Below, one piece after another: positions 54,771 to 64,000 of a stretch of DNA of 64,000 nucleotides. A program made the position numbers and the translations under genes. Every line of letters starts with the position of its first letter. Within the stretch, counting starts at the first letter, position 1. This DNA comes from Pseudo-nitzschia pungens (lineage: Eukaryota; Bacillariophyta; Bacillariophyceae; Bacillariales; Bacillariaceae): assembly GCA_037355855.1 (NCBI GenBank), contig CM074762.1, positions 496,001 through 560,000 of the forward strand, written 5' to 3'. Under the pieces are notes generated by a model. It ran no database searches. It was not told the DNA's origin and was given only the letters and a program-made list of their open reading frames with translations.

Positions 54771-55746
54771 GGTGGAAATCTAGTTATAATGGAAAGAGCG
54801 TGTAGAGACCAGGTGTAAAGGAAGTCCGATATCCACTGCAGAGGATGATAGCTACGACATGCAGCCACGATACGTTCGTAACACCTTACCGTGAAGATGA
54901 AAGAACTTCGATTGTTGAACTCGATGCAAAAAGGATTTGTTTTCTTATCCTTCAATTCCGGACTGACGAGGACAGACAAAAGAGTCCATTCGACTAGTTC
55001 GATCGTTACGAACGAACGTACGAAAACATCTTTCGTGATTTTTTTCCTCCGATGGGAAAAAAATAATAAAAGAGCACTAACTTTACTCGTACAGCATTCT
55101 CGTCTATTACCGTCAGATGTCAGATGATGTGCATAGCTGTTTGGTGCCAAGACCGGCCAAGACTACATAATCTTAACGGTCGGAGTAAGTTTAACCTTAC
55201 GAGCTCGAGTAAGATTACAAATACTTGCACCATCACTTGTACCCGGTAACCTTACCGGTAAGGTTTACTGATACGAGTAAGAAACACGAGCAACATCGAA
55301 TCGTATTACCGGTGTCATATTTTTTTACGAAGTAAGATTACAGTAATTCATTTTTACACTGAATACTGAATACATACTCCTAGAGCAATAGTTAATTACT
55401 GTACGGTACTAGGGTTCTTGTCCTTTTATTATTATTATTATGAAAGAAGTATAAAATAATAGTAGTACTAGTTCTTCTTGTGTTGCATCATTCTGTTTTC
55501 ATCATCCGTAATGTGGCAGATGAGCACAACACAACAGGATAACTTGCATGCTAAATGATGCATGTATAGAGGGGTTGTATTGAAAACTTATCATGATTGA
55601 CATCATATTGTTATTATTATTATAATGATGACAGTGTATGCTCAGACAAGTTGATAAAGAATTGTTTGATGTTTGAATAAAGAACAACTAGATGACTGAA
55701 AAGACTGAGACGCTTAAACATGGGGTTTCAAGTTCCAAGCATAACA
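54771..55746. promoter_or_regulatory. Upstream region of the light-harvesting gene
   Basis: About 1 kb upstream of the light-harvesting gene. It contains three AAGGTTA-type motifs at 55186-55266, including the palindrome GGTAACCTTACCGGTAAGGT, and TTATTATTATTAT runs at about 55427-55441 and 55608-55622. No gene is seen. Confidence 0.45.
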
Positions 55747-56817
55747 TTACAAACGTCCTAGGCACCTCAATGCATGTTCTAAGCGATCTGCCGCAAGGTC
55801 GACATCTCTGTCTTCCAAAGCTGCCAACGCAAATTGGGTCAATTCTGTTGCATCTGCAATTTCGCTTCTTCCAACCTTCTTCTTGGTCGTTTTCTTGCTA
55901 CCCAGGCCAAAAAATCCGGCCTTCCTTGGCTTTTGAAAATCAAGTGGTGGTGGTGTAGGGGCAACAGGAGGTGGAATGGTCGAGGGAGCGGGAGGAGGTA
56001 GATCGAAGGTCATCGGTGGTTTGAACGGTGGGGCGGGTGGAAGAATAGGAGGCTCGACAGGTTCGATTCCCATGGGATAAGCAGGAGGCGGTCCAAGCTG
56101 CACTTCAGTGCCCTCCTCTTTCACGCTCTCATCGTCACTTTCTTCGTCAACTGGCATATTAGGTGTAGGTTTTTCGACTTCTTCTTCGCCGCCATCAGAG
56201 TCTTCGTCCACAGTCTCGACTCCAACAGGATTATCGACTGTTTTCGTCGTTCCTGGCTTCTCTTCACCAGCATCGGCAGCAGGGCCAGCATCGGGATCGT
56301 TCGATTCTTCGCCATATCCTCCAGGCGTCGGTGTGCGACCTTCCTTTATTGCTTTGAGAATCTCGGTTGCCTTCCATTTGCAATACACGGACTTTTTCTT
56401 TTGTTCGGCAACTTCTTCCGAACCATCGTTATCTTGATGAAACTGTTGCAATATTTCAAGAAAAGACGCGGCTGCATAAAAAGTTCGTGCCGTGTTACGA
56501 TTTGCCTGACCAGCTCGATCCTCTTCGTCAGCTTTATCGAAGATCTTCTCGGCGAATTTTTCGCACAAAAATTTCGATTCGTCTCTCGTAAAGCTGTCCA
56601 TGGCTTGTTTTTCTCCTTCTAGGTTCCCCAAGAGTTCCCCAAGACAGCCCTTGCCCGCAGGCGAGGTTGCCAACCCAATACCGCTGTGGACGGCATATTG
56701 TCGGCAGTAGTACGCAACCAGTCGCGATTCTGGGTTGCCCTGATCACGGTCAAGTTCCTCGGCTCGACGAACATACGGCGTAATTTTCTTTAATTCAGGT
56801 GGGATGGTGAGCGGCAT
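55747..56817 (-). CDS. VTA1: VTA1/LIP5 family, ESCRT-III/Vps4 cofactor
   Basis: A single-exon 356-residue protein from the ATG at 56815-56817 (MPLTIPPELKKITPYVRRAE). The N-terminal tandem-MIT-like region (about 5-160) includes NPESRLVAYYCRQYAVHSGI and NTARTFYAAASFLEILQQF, characteristic of VTA1/LIP5, which binds ESCRT-III. The middle is acidic then Pro-rich (PPAPPFKPPMTFDLPPPAPS), a low-complexity linker. The C-terminal VSL domain (about 318-356, ATELTQFALAALEDRDVDLA then ADRLEHALRCLGRL) binds and activates the Vps4 ATPase. The protein acts in multivesicular body formation and membrane scission. A basic GSKKTTKKKVGR segment precedes the VSL domain. Confidence 0.88.
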   Translation of the reverse strand: MPLTIPPELKKITPYVRRAEELDRDQGNPESRLVAYYCRQYAVHSGIGLATSPAGKGCLGELLGNLEGEKQAMDSFTRDESKFLCEKFAEKIFDKADEEDRAGQANRNTARTFYAAASFLEILQQFHQDNDGSEEVAEQKKKSVYCKWKATEILKAIKEGRTPTPGGYGEESNDPDAGPAADAGEEKPGTTKTVDNPVGVETVDEDSDGGEEEVEKPTPNMPVDEESDDESVKEEGTEVQLGPPPAYPMGIEPVEPPILPPAPPFKPPMTFDLPPPAPSTIPPPVAPTPPPLDFQKPRKAGFFGLGSKKTTKKKVGRSEIADATELTQFALAALEDRDVDLAADRLEHALRCLGRL

Positions 56818-58411
56818 TTTGTTCAATTTTTGTTCTCTTCTGTATGATTAAAGTTAAGTTTTGGATGACTGAGATGACTTCTTGTGCAGAGAGAGCAAAT
56901 CTTTCTGATACAACGCCGAATGATTGAATCGTGGCGGAAAAGTCGTACGGTACGATCCAAAAATTCGGAATGGCAGTTTGGTTCGAAGTAAAGATAATGA
57001 TTTGAGACGTTGTGTTCAACGTCAACCGTAAGCTTTGAAAACGATGAAGTAAACAGGTTCAATTTATTCGTACGGATGATGTCTCTATTTTAGAGTTCTT
57101 TTGAAAGTGTCTCCTTCCTTTCTAACGTTAACTTCGGACTTCGGTTCCGTATGGACTGAGCTTTAAAACAACGAGAGAATTTTGAAAAAACAAACAATCA
57201 TGATCGATCACCCGAGAAACAAAGCGAAGATTTTTTGGCCGAGTTCACAATGAGTCGTGCGAATGAAAAATAGCCATTGCATGGAAAATAATACTTCTAA
57301 CAGAGTAAATTCGCGGAAGGTGTAGCCAGACATGAGACGGGCACATAGTAAGGTTATGGCACAAGAGTAAGTTACGACGGAAGACGTGTCTAGCACAAAA
57401 TACCATTGTTGCTTCCTGTTCTAACGCATAGAATCTATTCCTCCTGAACTACGAGTGACGAGTAACCTTACGGTAAATAATACGAAGTGATAGTAATTCT
57501 ATCCAAATCCGCGTGATCAATTATCTCTTACTACTCTTTTTTCATCCTTTGACCGCCACGATACAACCGGCACTACAAACTGTCAGGATTAAGGTTTGAC
57601 CTCTCCCCATCGGTGCACTTGTTCATTTGGTCATCAAGGGTGGTAGGAGGACATTCTTGGTGCCTCAACTCTTGCCCTTGCTGATTTTGCTTGCTGAACA
57701 AATTTCAACCTTGATTGTCAGCATTCTGAACTCAAGAAAATCATTGTTCCCTGCTGGCAATCTGTTGACGATGTGATACTAGTACTTACTCTGGTGCACA
57801 AGGTCATTCTTGCACACAATAAGTAATTTATCAATGCCTTACATATTTTGGTTCGACTTTTCATCTGAAACATTACTGAGTATGTGATTTGAGCTTGATA
57901 ACACTTATTCATTCGCCTCAGAGATGATTGTACCATGAATAACTTTTTGTGTCTAATCAAAACATACAAAGAACACAATATCACTCTCAAAATGCAACTT
58001 AAAATTTAGAATTATAGAAGTAAATCAGAATAATTTCTTATCTCGATTATTCATTATTCTTGCTGTAAGCTGGAATAATCTCCAATTTCACCAATTGAAT
58101 ACCCATGTTAACAAACAGCTGCTTTGCTTTTTACATGCTCTGCTTCAGATGCTTTGGAGTCGGTTTTGCAATCTACACTATACTTTTTTTAACCCTGAAG
58201 TTGAATGCTGTCAAAATAGTTCTTCACTTCTTTATCGTGTAATTTACCATGAACAAGGCAACTTTCTACTTCTCTAACCTAGGCTACTAATTTGGTTCCT
58301 GCGTAGTATTATCAACAATATTAAAGCGAATACTTCACAGTACTACCTCAACCAAACCACGTGTTTCGAATCTAATTGACTAGTACAAAATAACGAATTG
58401 AATTTATTCCG
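56818..58411. other. 1.6 kb AT-rich intergenic region
   Basis: Upstream of VTA1 and downstream of the E2-like gene. It has two AAGGTTA-type motifs at 57351 and 57464. A minus ORF at 57718-57990 is hydrophobic and Cys-rich but matches nothing I recognise; it may be a degraded element. Confidence 0.4.
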
Positions 58412-60173
58412 CTATAGCAGTAGCAACTCTGGCTTGTTGATGTAGTGTCGGAAGGCAGACATGAAGAGGGCTGCGGTGGCTTCGTCGACAACACGACGAT
58501 CCGAACTCAATCGGGCAGTCATGATAGTTTTGATGGCAGGTTTGGCCTGTTCTTCGGCGCCGTCCACGTAGGGCGTTGGAACGATTCTTCGGACACCTCC
58601 TCCAACAGCTAGAATGGCAGCCTGGGGAGGGTTGACAATCGCGGTAAATTCGTCGATACCGAACATACCCAGGTTACTGATGCAGAAGGTTCCACCTTGG
58701 TATTCTTCCGGCGCCAGCTTACCCTCGCGTGCTCGTCCTGCCAAGTCCTTGACCTTGTCGGAGATTTCCGAAAGACCCAGTTTGTCCGTGTTTGGTATGA
58801 TGGGGGTGATCAGGCCGTTGGGAATGGCAACCGCTATACTAATGTCCACCGAGTCTTGCAGTGACACCGTATCGCTTTTAGGATCGTACTTGCCGTTCAC
58901 CTCCGGAACGTCTCGAAGCGCGAGGGAGGAACATCTCACCACAATGTCATTCACCGAAACCTTGATGTCGTGATCGTTCAACAGAGTTTTGCGAAGCTTC
59001 AGCACATTGTCGAGTTCCACTTCCATGGACGTGTAGCAAGTGGGGACCTCTCGCTTGCTTGCTGTGAGGCGTTTTGCCACAACCTTTCGCATGTTGTTGT
59101 TCGGAACGTCCTCGTAGGTACCATATGTATCGATCTGGGGAAGGGGCAAGTCTTCGGCTGGACCACTGGATACCTTGGAAGCCGCAACAGAGGCGGCGGC
59201 AGCTGGGGGAGCGGTTGCAAGTTCCGGGCCCTCTTCAGAGGCTTTCACCAGGGCAGGCATTGGCGTTCCATCTCGGAGAGCCGCCAAGACGTCTCCCTTG
59301 GTGACTCGTCCGCCCTTTCCGGAGCCAGTCAAACCGGTTGCGTCGAGACCTCTGTGAAACGGAGCACAATATTTATGAAAAGATGCAGAGTACGATGTTA
59401 GACAACTCCGCAGAACCGAAAAGCAACAAAATAATATATTGAACATCTAACCATCTGCAACCATAAATCATTCATGGAGAATCGACGTACTTCGATTCGG
59501 CCAAAAATCTAGCCGATGGCAACAAGAGACTCGTGCCGGCAGACCCACCAATCACGGGGGCAGCGGCGGCAGATGTCGGAGCCTCGGCGGAGGCCGAAGG
59601 AGCTTCGCTCGCCGGTATGCTGGCTCCGGCGACCCCGGTACTTTCCTCCTCCGAGACAACGTAATCGGCAAAGGCAGCGACGTCCTCGGGTTCCTCGACG
59701 ACAATCGCAATGGGCGTTCCAACCGGAAGATCCGTAGCGTCCGCGCCGTCCTTGAGAATCTTGGCCAGGATGCCATCGTCCTGGGCCTCGAAGTCCATAG
59801 TGGCCTTGTCGGTTTCGATGCTGGCAATCACGGAACCGGCAGAGAATTCTTCGCCCTCCGCGATTTCCCACTTGGCTATCGTTCCGCTTTCCATTGTGGG
59901 ACTGAGAGCCGGAAATCCGACAACGACGTGATCGGGATATTCGAAAACCGCGGCAGATTGGTGGAATTGGCGCCGATGAACGAAACCAACGGAATTGTTG
60001 CCGTTGCTATCCGAAGAAGAAGGGAAACTGTTGTTTATCAAGTTGTTGCTGTTCCATCCAAGTCTTGTCGCGGATGCAACTCCTCGCTGGGATCCAATGC
60101 CAGTTGCCACAGTCCGTCTCACTCTGAGCAAACCGCTCGCGCTAAGACGTCGCAACGCAGTGATTCTCGACAT
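58412..60173 (-). CDS. Mitochondrial pyruvate dehydrogenase E2/E3-binding-protein-like, catalytic His absent
   Basis: Exons are 60173-59491 and 59351-58412, phase 2, giving 540 residues; the join reads RFLAESK-GLDATGLTGSGK. The N-terminus (SRITALRRLSASGLLRVRRT) is a mitochondrial presequence. A lipoyl domain (about 78-155, FPALSPTMESGTIAKW, IETDKATMDFE with lipoyl-Lys at about 122) is followed by an Ala/Ser linker, the peripheral subunit-binding domain (GKGGRVTKGDVLAAL) and a 2-oxoacid acyltransferase domain (about 305-540). In E2 the active site reads D-H-R-V-V-D-G; here it is SSDRRVVDEATAA, with Arg for the catalytic His (codon 58496-58498) and Glu for Gly. This matches the condition of E3-binding protein (PDHX), which uses the E2 fold only as scaffold. 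The protein is thus probably an E3BP-like core subunit; catalytic activity is doubtful. Confidence 0.88.
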
Positions 60174-61029
60174 GGTTGTGTGTTTGACTAATTGATCCAC
60201 TCTTATCGATGATTTATGAAGTACGGTGAACTTTCGGATGCTCGGTCCGGTTCAACACTTCTCCACCACTTCCTAAAGATATCGCTCCACAGAAAACAAT
60301 AGATTCTTCGATTAGAGACAAGAAGACAAGTGTTCACTTTATGCTAGGCCTATTCGCTGCGCCTCCCAGAAACTATGACAGGTGCTTGAAGTCCCCTACC
60401 GGTATCGTTGGCTCTTCGAATGCTTTCCTACTAGATGGAATGATACAGTAGACGAAAAGTACTGCGTGTGAAAGGTGAAAGTGCCGGAAAGCCCTACAAT
60501 TACGATACCCTTCGGTAACCTTAAATAATGATAATACGTAGTAATATGTATTATAACCTAAGGTTACATGTAAGGTTTACCCGGTGTTGCTATTGTTTTC
60601 CACACCATCTTCCTTCTCCCTGTGGTTCGCCAATCTTTTCGAGTTTGAGTCGTACTGGTCAAATATAGTCCCCACATGGTATGTACTATGTACTGTCCCT
60701 TGTACGCATCGGTGGAAATCATCTTCGCAATAGGTATCGTACGTATCTGTTCTACCGTACTAAGATTACCGTAAGCCGAAAATTTCCAGAATCACTGCTT
60801 GCGCCTTGCGCGCCTGACGGCATGTCTGCATGTCATTTGCGAAAATTTTCGAGTTGGTTAATCGATCCGGTAAATCTCTGTTCCGGGTTAATTTGCCATA
60901 CGGTGCACACTTTTTTCGGGAGCAAAAGTGCCGCAGCTCTTATTCCGAATGACAACCGAAGTGTACGGTACCTGTATTGCACAAGGAAGAGAAGCGATTG
61001 ATTGAGCAATTTCATAATCACGAAGAATC
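60174..61029. promoter_or_regulatory. Divergent intergenic region, E2-like / hydrolase
   Basis: About 0.86 kb with three AAGGTTA-type motifs at about 60514-60575 close to TACGTAGTAATA. Both promoters should lie here. Confidence 0.45.
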
Positions 61030-62950
61030 ATGGGGAACGCTTTGTCAGAAGAAGAGCAAGAGCAGATCATGGAAGAGGCATATAACCTCGAGGATCCAGG
61101 GGCAGACAAGCTTTTGAATGCCGGCACAGCTGCTCCCAATTGCCAACCCAAACACACGCAGAAAGAAACAGAACAACAAAGTGGCGGATCGGAGACGGAG
61201 GAAGCCACTGATACACACAAAAACCAACGCACAGCGTCTACATCGAGCGTTCGAGACGCACAAGACGATCGGCGGAAACGACAGCACACATCGAGTGGGT
61301 CCTCTTCGTCCCTTTCTTCTCAGCAGCAACAAGAACAAGAAATGACGCAGCAACAAAAAAAGCTAGGCTATTTTCAAATGGCGCGTCTTGGATACCAAGA
61401 ACTCGTCAACGCTATTATCCGTCCACCACGGGCCGATTATAAGGTGTGTCGCTTGAACCGATACCGAGTCCGAGGCCAGCGTTCATTCAGCAAGAGGGTT
61501 GAATCATATATATTTCGAAACGGTCATCCATCTGTGCCGCTTCCGTTTGGAGTCTTGCGACTGCAGTGACTTGTTTTAGCTCATCTTTTCTTTCAACTCT
61601 TTCACCTACTTGCGATGTTACCACGTGCGGTACTAGATGGAGGCCCTGGGTCCTCCTGCGTTCACTTTCTGTGGGAAACGGTTCACGCGAACGGATTTTA
61701 CACTACAGACGAAACGGGGTTTCAACCTGGAATGTTCTCACTGGGAACCAGTCGAAAGAATTGCAGACAAAATACCGATTGGTAAGTGACTCTTTGTCTT
61801 CCTCTAGGATACAACATCGAGTTTGCCTCTTTACAACAACTCCACATACGTGAGGAAATCGATGACTAATGGTAAATTTTCATCTCCAGTGGTATATATG
61901 CACGGAAATTCCTCAGCACGTGTGGAGGTCTTGCCCCAACTCTCTTACTTGCTTTCTATGGGGGTCGCTGTCTTCTCGTTCGATTTCGCTGGATCTGGAA
62001 AGTCGGATGGTGAATATGTAAGTCTGGGGTACTATGAACGAGAAGATCTTTCTTGTGTTGTTGCCCATTTACGAGCTACCGGTGTCGTGAGTACCATTGC
62101 ATTGTGGGGACGGTCGATGGGTGCCGCAACATCGCTCATGTTTGGAAGTCGAGATCCCAGTATCGCTTGTATGATATTGGATTCTCCCTTTGCGGATCTC
62201 ACTCAATTGGCTGAAGAAATGGTGGAAAAAGGACGAGACCAAGGTATTGTTGTTCCGACCTTTGTCGTAAGCATGGCCTTGCGAATGATCACTGGGTCTG
62301 TAAAGAAACAGGCCAACGTGAATATCAAAAACATTTCTCCAATCGCGCACGCCGATAAATGTTTTATTCCAGCCTTTTTTGTCGCGGGGGAGCACGATGA
62401 CTTCATCAAAAAGCACCACGCCGAGGCTATCTACAAAAAATACGCTGGAGACAAGAATATTATCATCGTCGAGGGTGATCACAACTCGCCGCGACCAAAG
62501 TTTATGTTTGATTCGGCATCAGTCTTTCTACAAACATGTCTTCAAATTCCGAGCAGCTGGGCTCTTCCTGTCCCTCCTTCAATGAATCTTATGTGCCCAC
62601 CATGGTACTTCGAAATGTATCAGAATCGCATGCGAGCGTCTCAACGGGGTGCCACTAGAGGATCTCGGCCGAGTAAAACGGGCAAGGATCCAAGTGGAAA
62701 ACACGCAAATTTCGATGGTGACCAGATGGGCATGACACAAGAGCGACAACGAGAAATCCAAGCATCTCTCTTTAAAATGCTTGGACAGGCCGATGATCCA
62801 ATGATGGATTCGTCAAAGGAAAATTCGCAGGCAAAACCTCCGCCGACGCAAGAAACACCACCCCAGCGCCCTCCCCCACAACAATCGAACGGAAGCAACA
62901 GAACACCTTATATTGTGACAGCTATACCTTCGGACGAAGCATTGAGATGA
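61030..62950 (+). CDS. Alpha/beta hydrolase, predicted N-myristoylated, three exons
   Basis: Exons are 61030-61443, 61637-61781 and 61890-62950 (donors GTGTGT and GTAAGT, acceptors CTAG and CCAG), giving 539 residues. The last junction restores IADKIPI-VVYMHGNSSARVEV, the oxyanion-hole region of this family. The catalytic triad candidates are Ser in LWGRSMGAATS, Asp in GEHDDF and His in VEGDHNSPRP. The N-terminus MGNALSEEEQEQ fits an N-myristoylation site (Gly2, Ser6), which would tether it to membranes. Residues about 40-110 are Gln/Ser/Thr-rich and disordered. After the hydrolase domain, RQREIQASLFKMLG may be a ubiquitin-interacting-like helix, then a Pro/Gln-rich tail. Relatives (Bem46/WAV2/ABHD17 group) are esterases or depalmitoylases; the substrate is unknown. 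The exon 2 start is at the ATG codon after TACTAG. Confidence 0.82.
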
Positions 62951-63576
62951 AATATTTGTAGAGTACTCTTCCCCGTGTTTGTACTCACGTAGGCACGCTC
63001 CTACACTGCGCCTTCCAAATCAAACAATACAGACAACTTGCTTGACCGAGTTGCTCGCGCCATTGGTTGAGATCACCGAAACAGTAGACAGCATCTTACC
63101 TCAGATTGCTTCTATGAACTGCTTGAAGTAATTGAATTTTCCATATGCTCTTGTTTTTATGGAAAAATAATAGACGCCTCGAACTAGGAAGCCGATAACA
63201 CAATTCTAGTTCTCGATTTTAAATAGAGTATTGCACGTTTTCCTTCAATGAAGTCAATACATCCGACTTGCTCCTCGACTAATGAGGGTGATGACTTGAC
63301 GTACGCTTTCTTTCCATGGAACAACTATCATTCTTAAAATCATTCACGTGAGTAACAATAGGTTGTTCAGCAATTTATCGAGGCATCACAGAACATTTAG
63401 AATAGCTTCATTACTGATTCGATGAATTGATTGAGGGGACTTCCGAAGCACATAAAAGTTTGGTACCAAACGATATCGGAGAAAGAGCTCTCGTTGGAGA
63501 AAAATTACTCATTGTGCACGATAGTTAAAAAGTTGACAGGAACAATTTTCGGGCATACATCGCTCTTTTCGCTCCA
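62951..63576. other. Intergenic region between convergent genes
   Basis: AT-rich 3' flank. No gene or repeat recognised. Confidence 0.5.
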
Positions 63577-63975
63577 TCAAAGATATCCCTTTTGGTAGTA
63601 CGGCAACACATACCCAGGCGGGGTTTCGGATCGGTTTCGACTGCGGGTCTTAATGTAACGATCTTTTTTGCCTCGAATCGTTAGAATCTCCATTTCTTGA
63701 TCTTCATTGCCGTCCGCCGAGACCGTTCCATAGGTAAGCGCACTTATTTCGTCGTTGTCCAACACACCAACTCTTGCATGATATACATCCGGTCCCACTC
63801 GGCACGCCGTGTCTTCTCGTATCACATTACCCGAAATGTCGTCGAATTCTCTCGATTCGGAAGGCAGGATATTAAGCAACGCATCGTATTTCTCTCTAAT
63901 TCTCTCCTCGATTTCGTTCCTTTTGTTCTTAAGTATTTGGATTTGAGATTCGATGTCGCGCTGTTGTTCCTTCAT
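63577..63975 (-). CDS. Coiled-coil protein of unknown function at right edge, possibly partial
   Basis: A 132-residue ORF with an ATG at 63973-63975. The first 40 residues are a charged coiled coil (QQRDIESQIQILKNKRNEIE then ERIREKYDALLNI). The rest is polar, ending in PPGYVLPYYQKGYL with a basic RSRNRSE segment. The frame stays open upstream of the ATG to the window edge (RPRTYSSR before Met), so this may be the last exon of a longer protein. I recognise no family. Confidence 0.5.
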   Translation of the reverse strand: MKEQQRDIESQIQILKNKRNEIEERIREKYDALLNILPSESREFDDISGNVIREDTACRVGPDVYHARVGVLDNDEISALTYGTVSADGNEDQEMEILTIRGKKDRYIKTRSRNRSETPPGYVLPYYQKGYL

Positions 63976-64000
63976 CCGTGAGGAATAAGTTCTTGGACGG

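Noticed and set aside
57718..57990. Possible retrotransposon fragment
   Set aside because: The hydrophobic, Cys-rich translation has no reverse transcriptase, integrase or RNase H motif I can point to.
61782..61808. A 26 nt intron in the hydrolase gene (GTAAGT to the first CTCTAG)
   Set aside because: Too short and the phase fails; the acceptor at 61888-61889 gives a 108 nt intron and joins PI to VVYMHGNSS in frame.

Overview
The window is nuclear DNA of a eukaryotic alga, almost certainly a diatom and probably a pennate one. The evidence is a fucoxanthin-chlorophyll a/c light-harvesting gene whose leader ends in an ASAFAP-type plastid motif, a cyclin of the diatom-specific type, several other secreted or plastid leaders, short GT-AG introns of about 77-230 nt with GTAAGT, GTACGT or GTGAGT donors, and single genes on alternating strands without operons. 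I cannot name the species from the sequence.

Layout. 0-5 kb: an exon running off the left edge (-), a DUF4116 repeat protein (+) and a phytanoyl-CoA-dioxygenase-like enzyme (-). 5-12 kb: a membrane-anchored M14 carboxypeptidase (+) with an apparent one-base frameshift, a large kinase-PDZ-PP2C fusion (-) and a Nol12/Rrp17 ribosome-biogenesis protein (-). 12.4-15.5 kb: a satellite built on a TACATCCGGG core, then a 2.5 kb foldback (inverted-repeat) element filled with oppositely oriented minisatellites around a 124 bp hairpin. 16-25.6 kb: ArfGAP (-), a Drp1-type dynamin (+), a LURP-one-related protein (+) and a plastid-leader protein of unknown function (+). 25.8-34.6 kb: a full-size PDR/ABCG transporter with six exons (-), divergent from the V-ATPase subunit a gene (+). 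35-43.5 kb: cyclin (+), RraA-like protein (-), an unknown ORF (+) and exportin-2/CSE1 (-). 46-53 kb: an acidic unknown protein (+), a 974-residue secreted Ser/Lys/Gly repeat protein (-) and a plastid-leader membrane protein (+). 53.9-64 kb: the light-harvesting protein (-), the ESCRT cofactor VTA1 (-), a pyruvate-dehydrogenase E2/E3BP-like protein that lacks the catalytic histidine (-), a predicted N-myristoylated alpha/beta hydrolase (+) and a coiled-coil protein at the right edge (-).

The genes are mostly housekeeping and do not form one pathway. ArfGAP, dynamin, VTA1, V-ATPase and exportin-2 cover membrane traffic and nuclear transport; three or four products look plastid-targeted. The unusual content is the kinase-PDZ-phosphatase fusion, the E3BP-like E2, the coding minisatellite protein with a 3n intron that has no stop, the foldback element, and a short AAGGTTAC motif repeated about 30 times in intergenic DNA and in none of the assigned exons. 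Exon borders were placed by eye from splice consensus, reading frame and family resemblance; no alignment or search was run.
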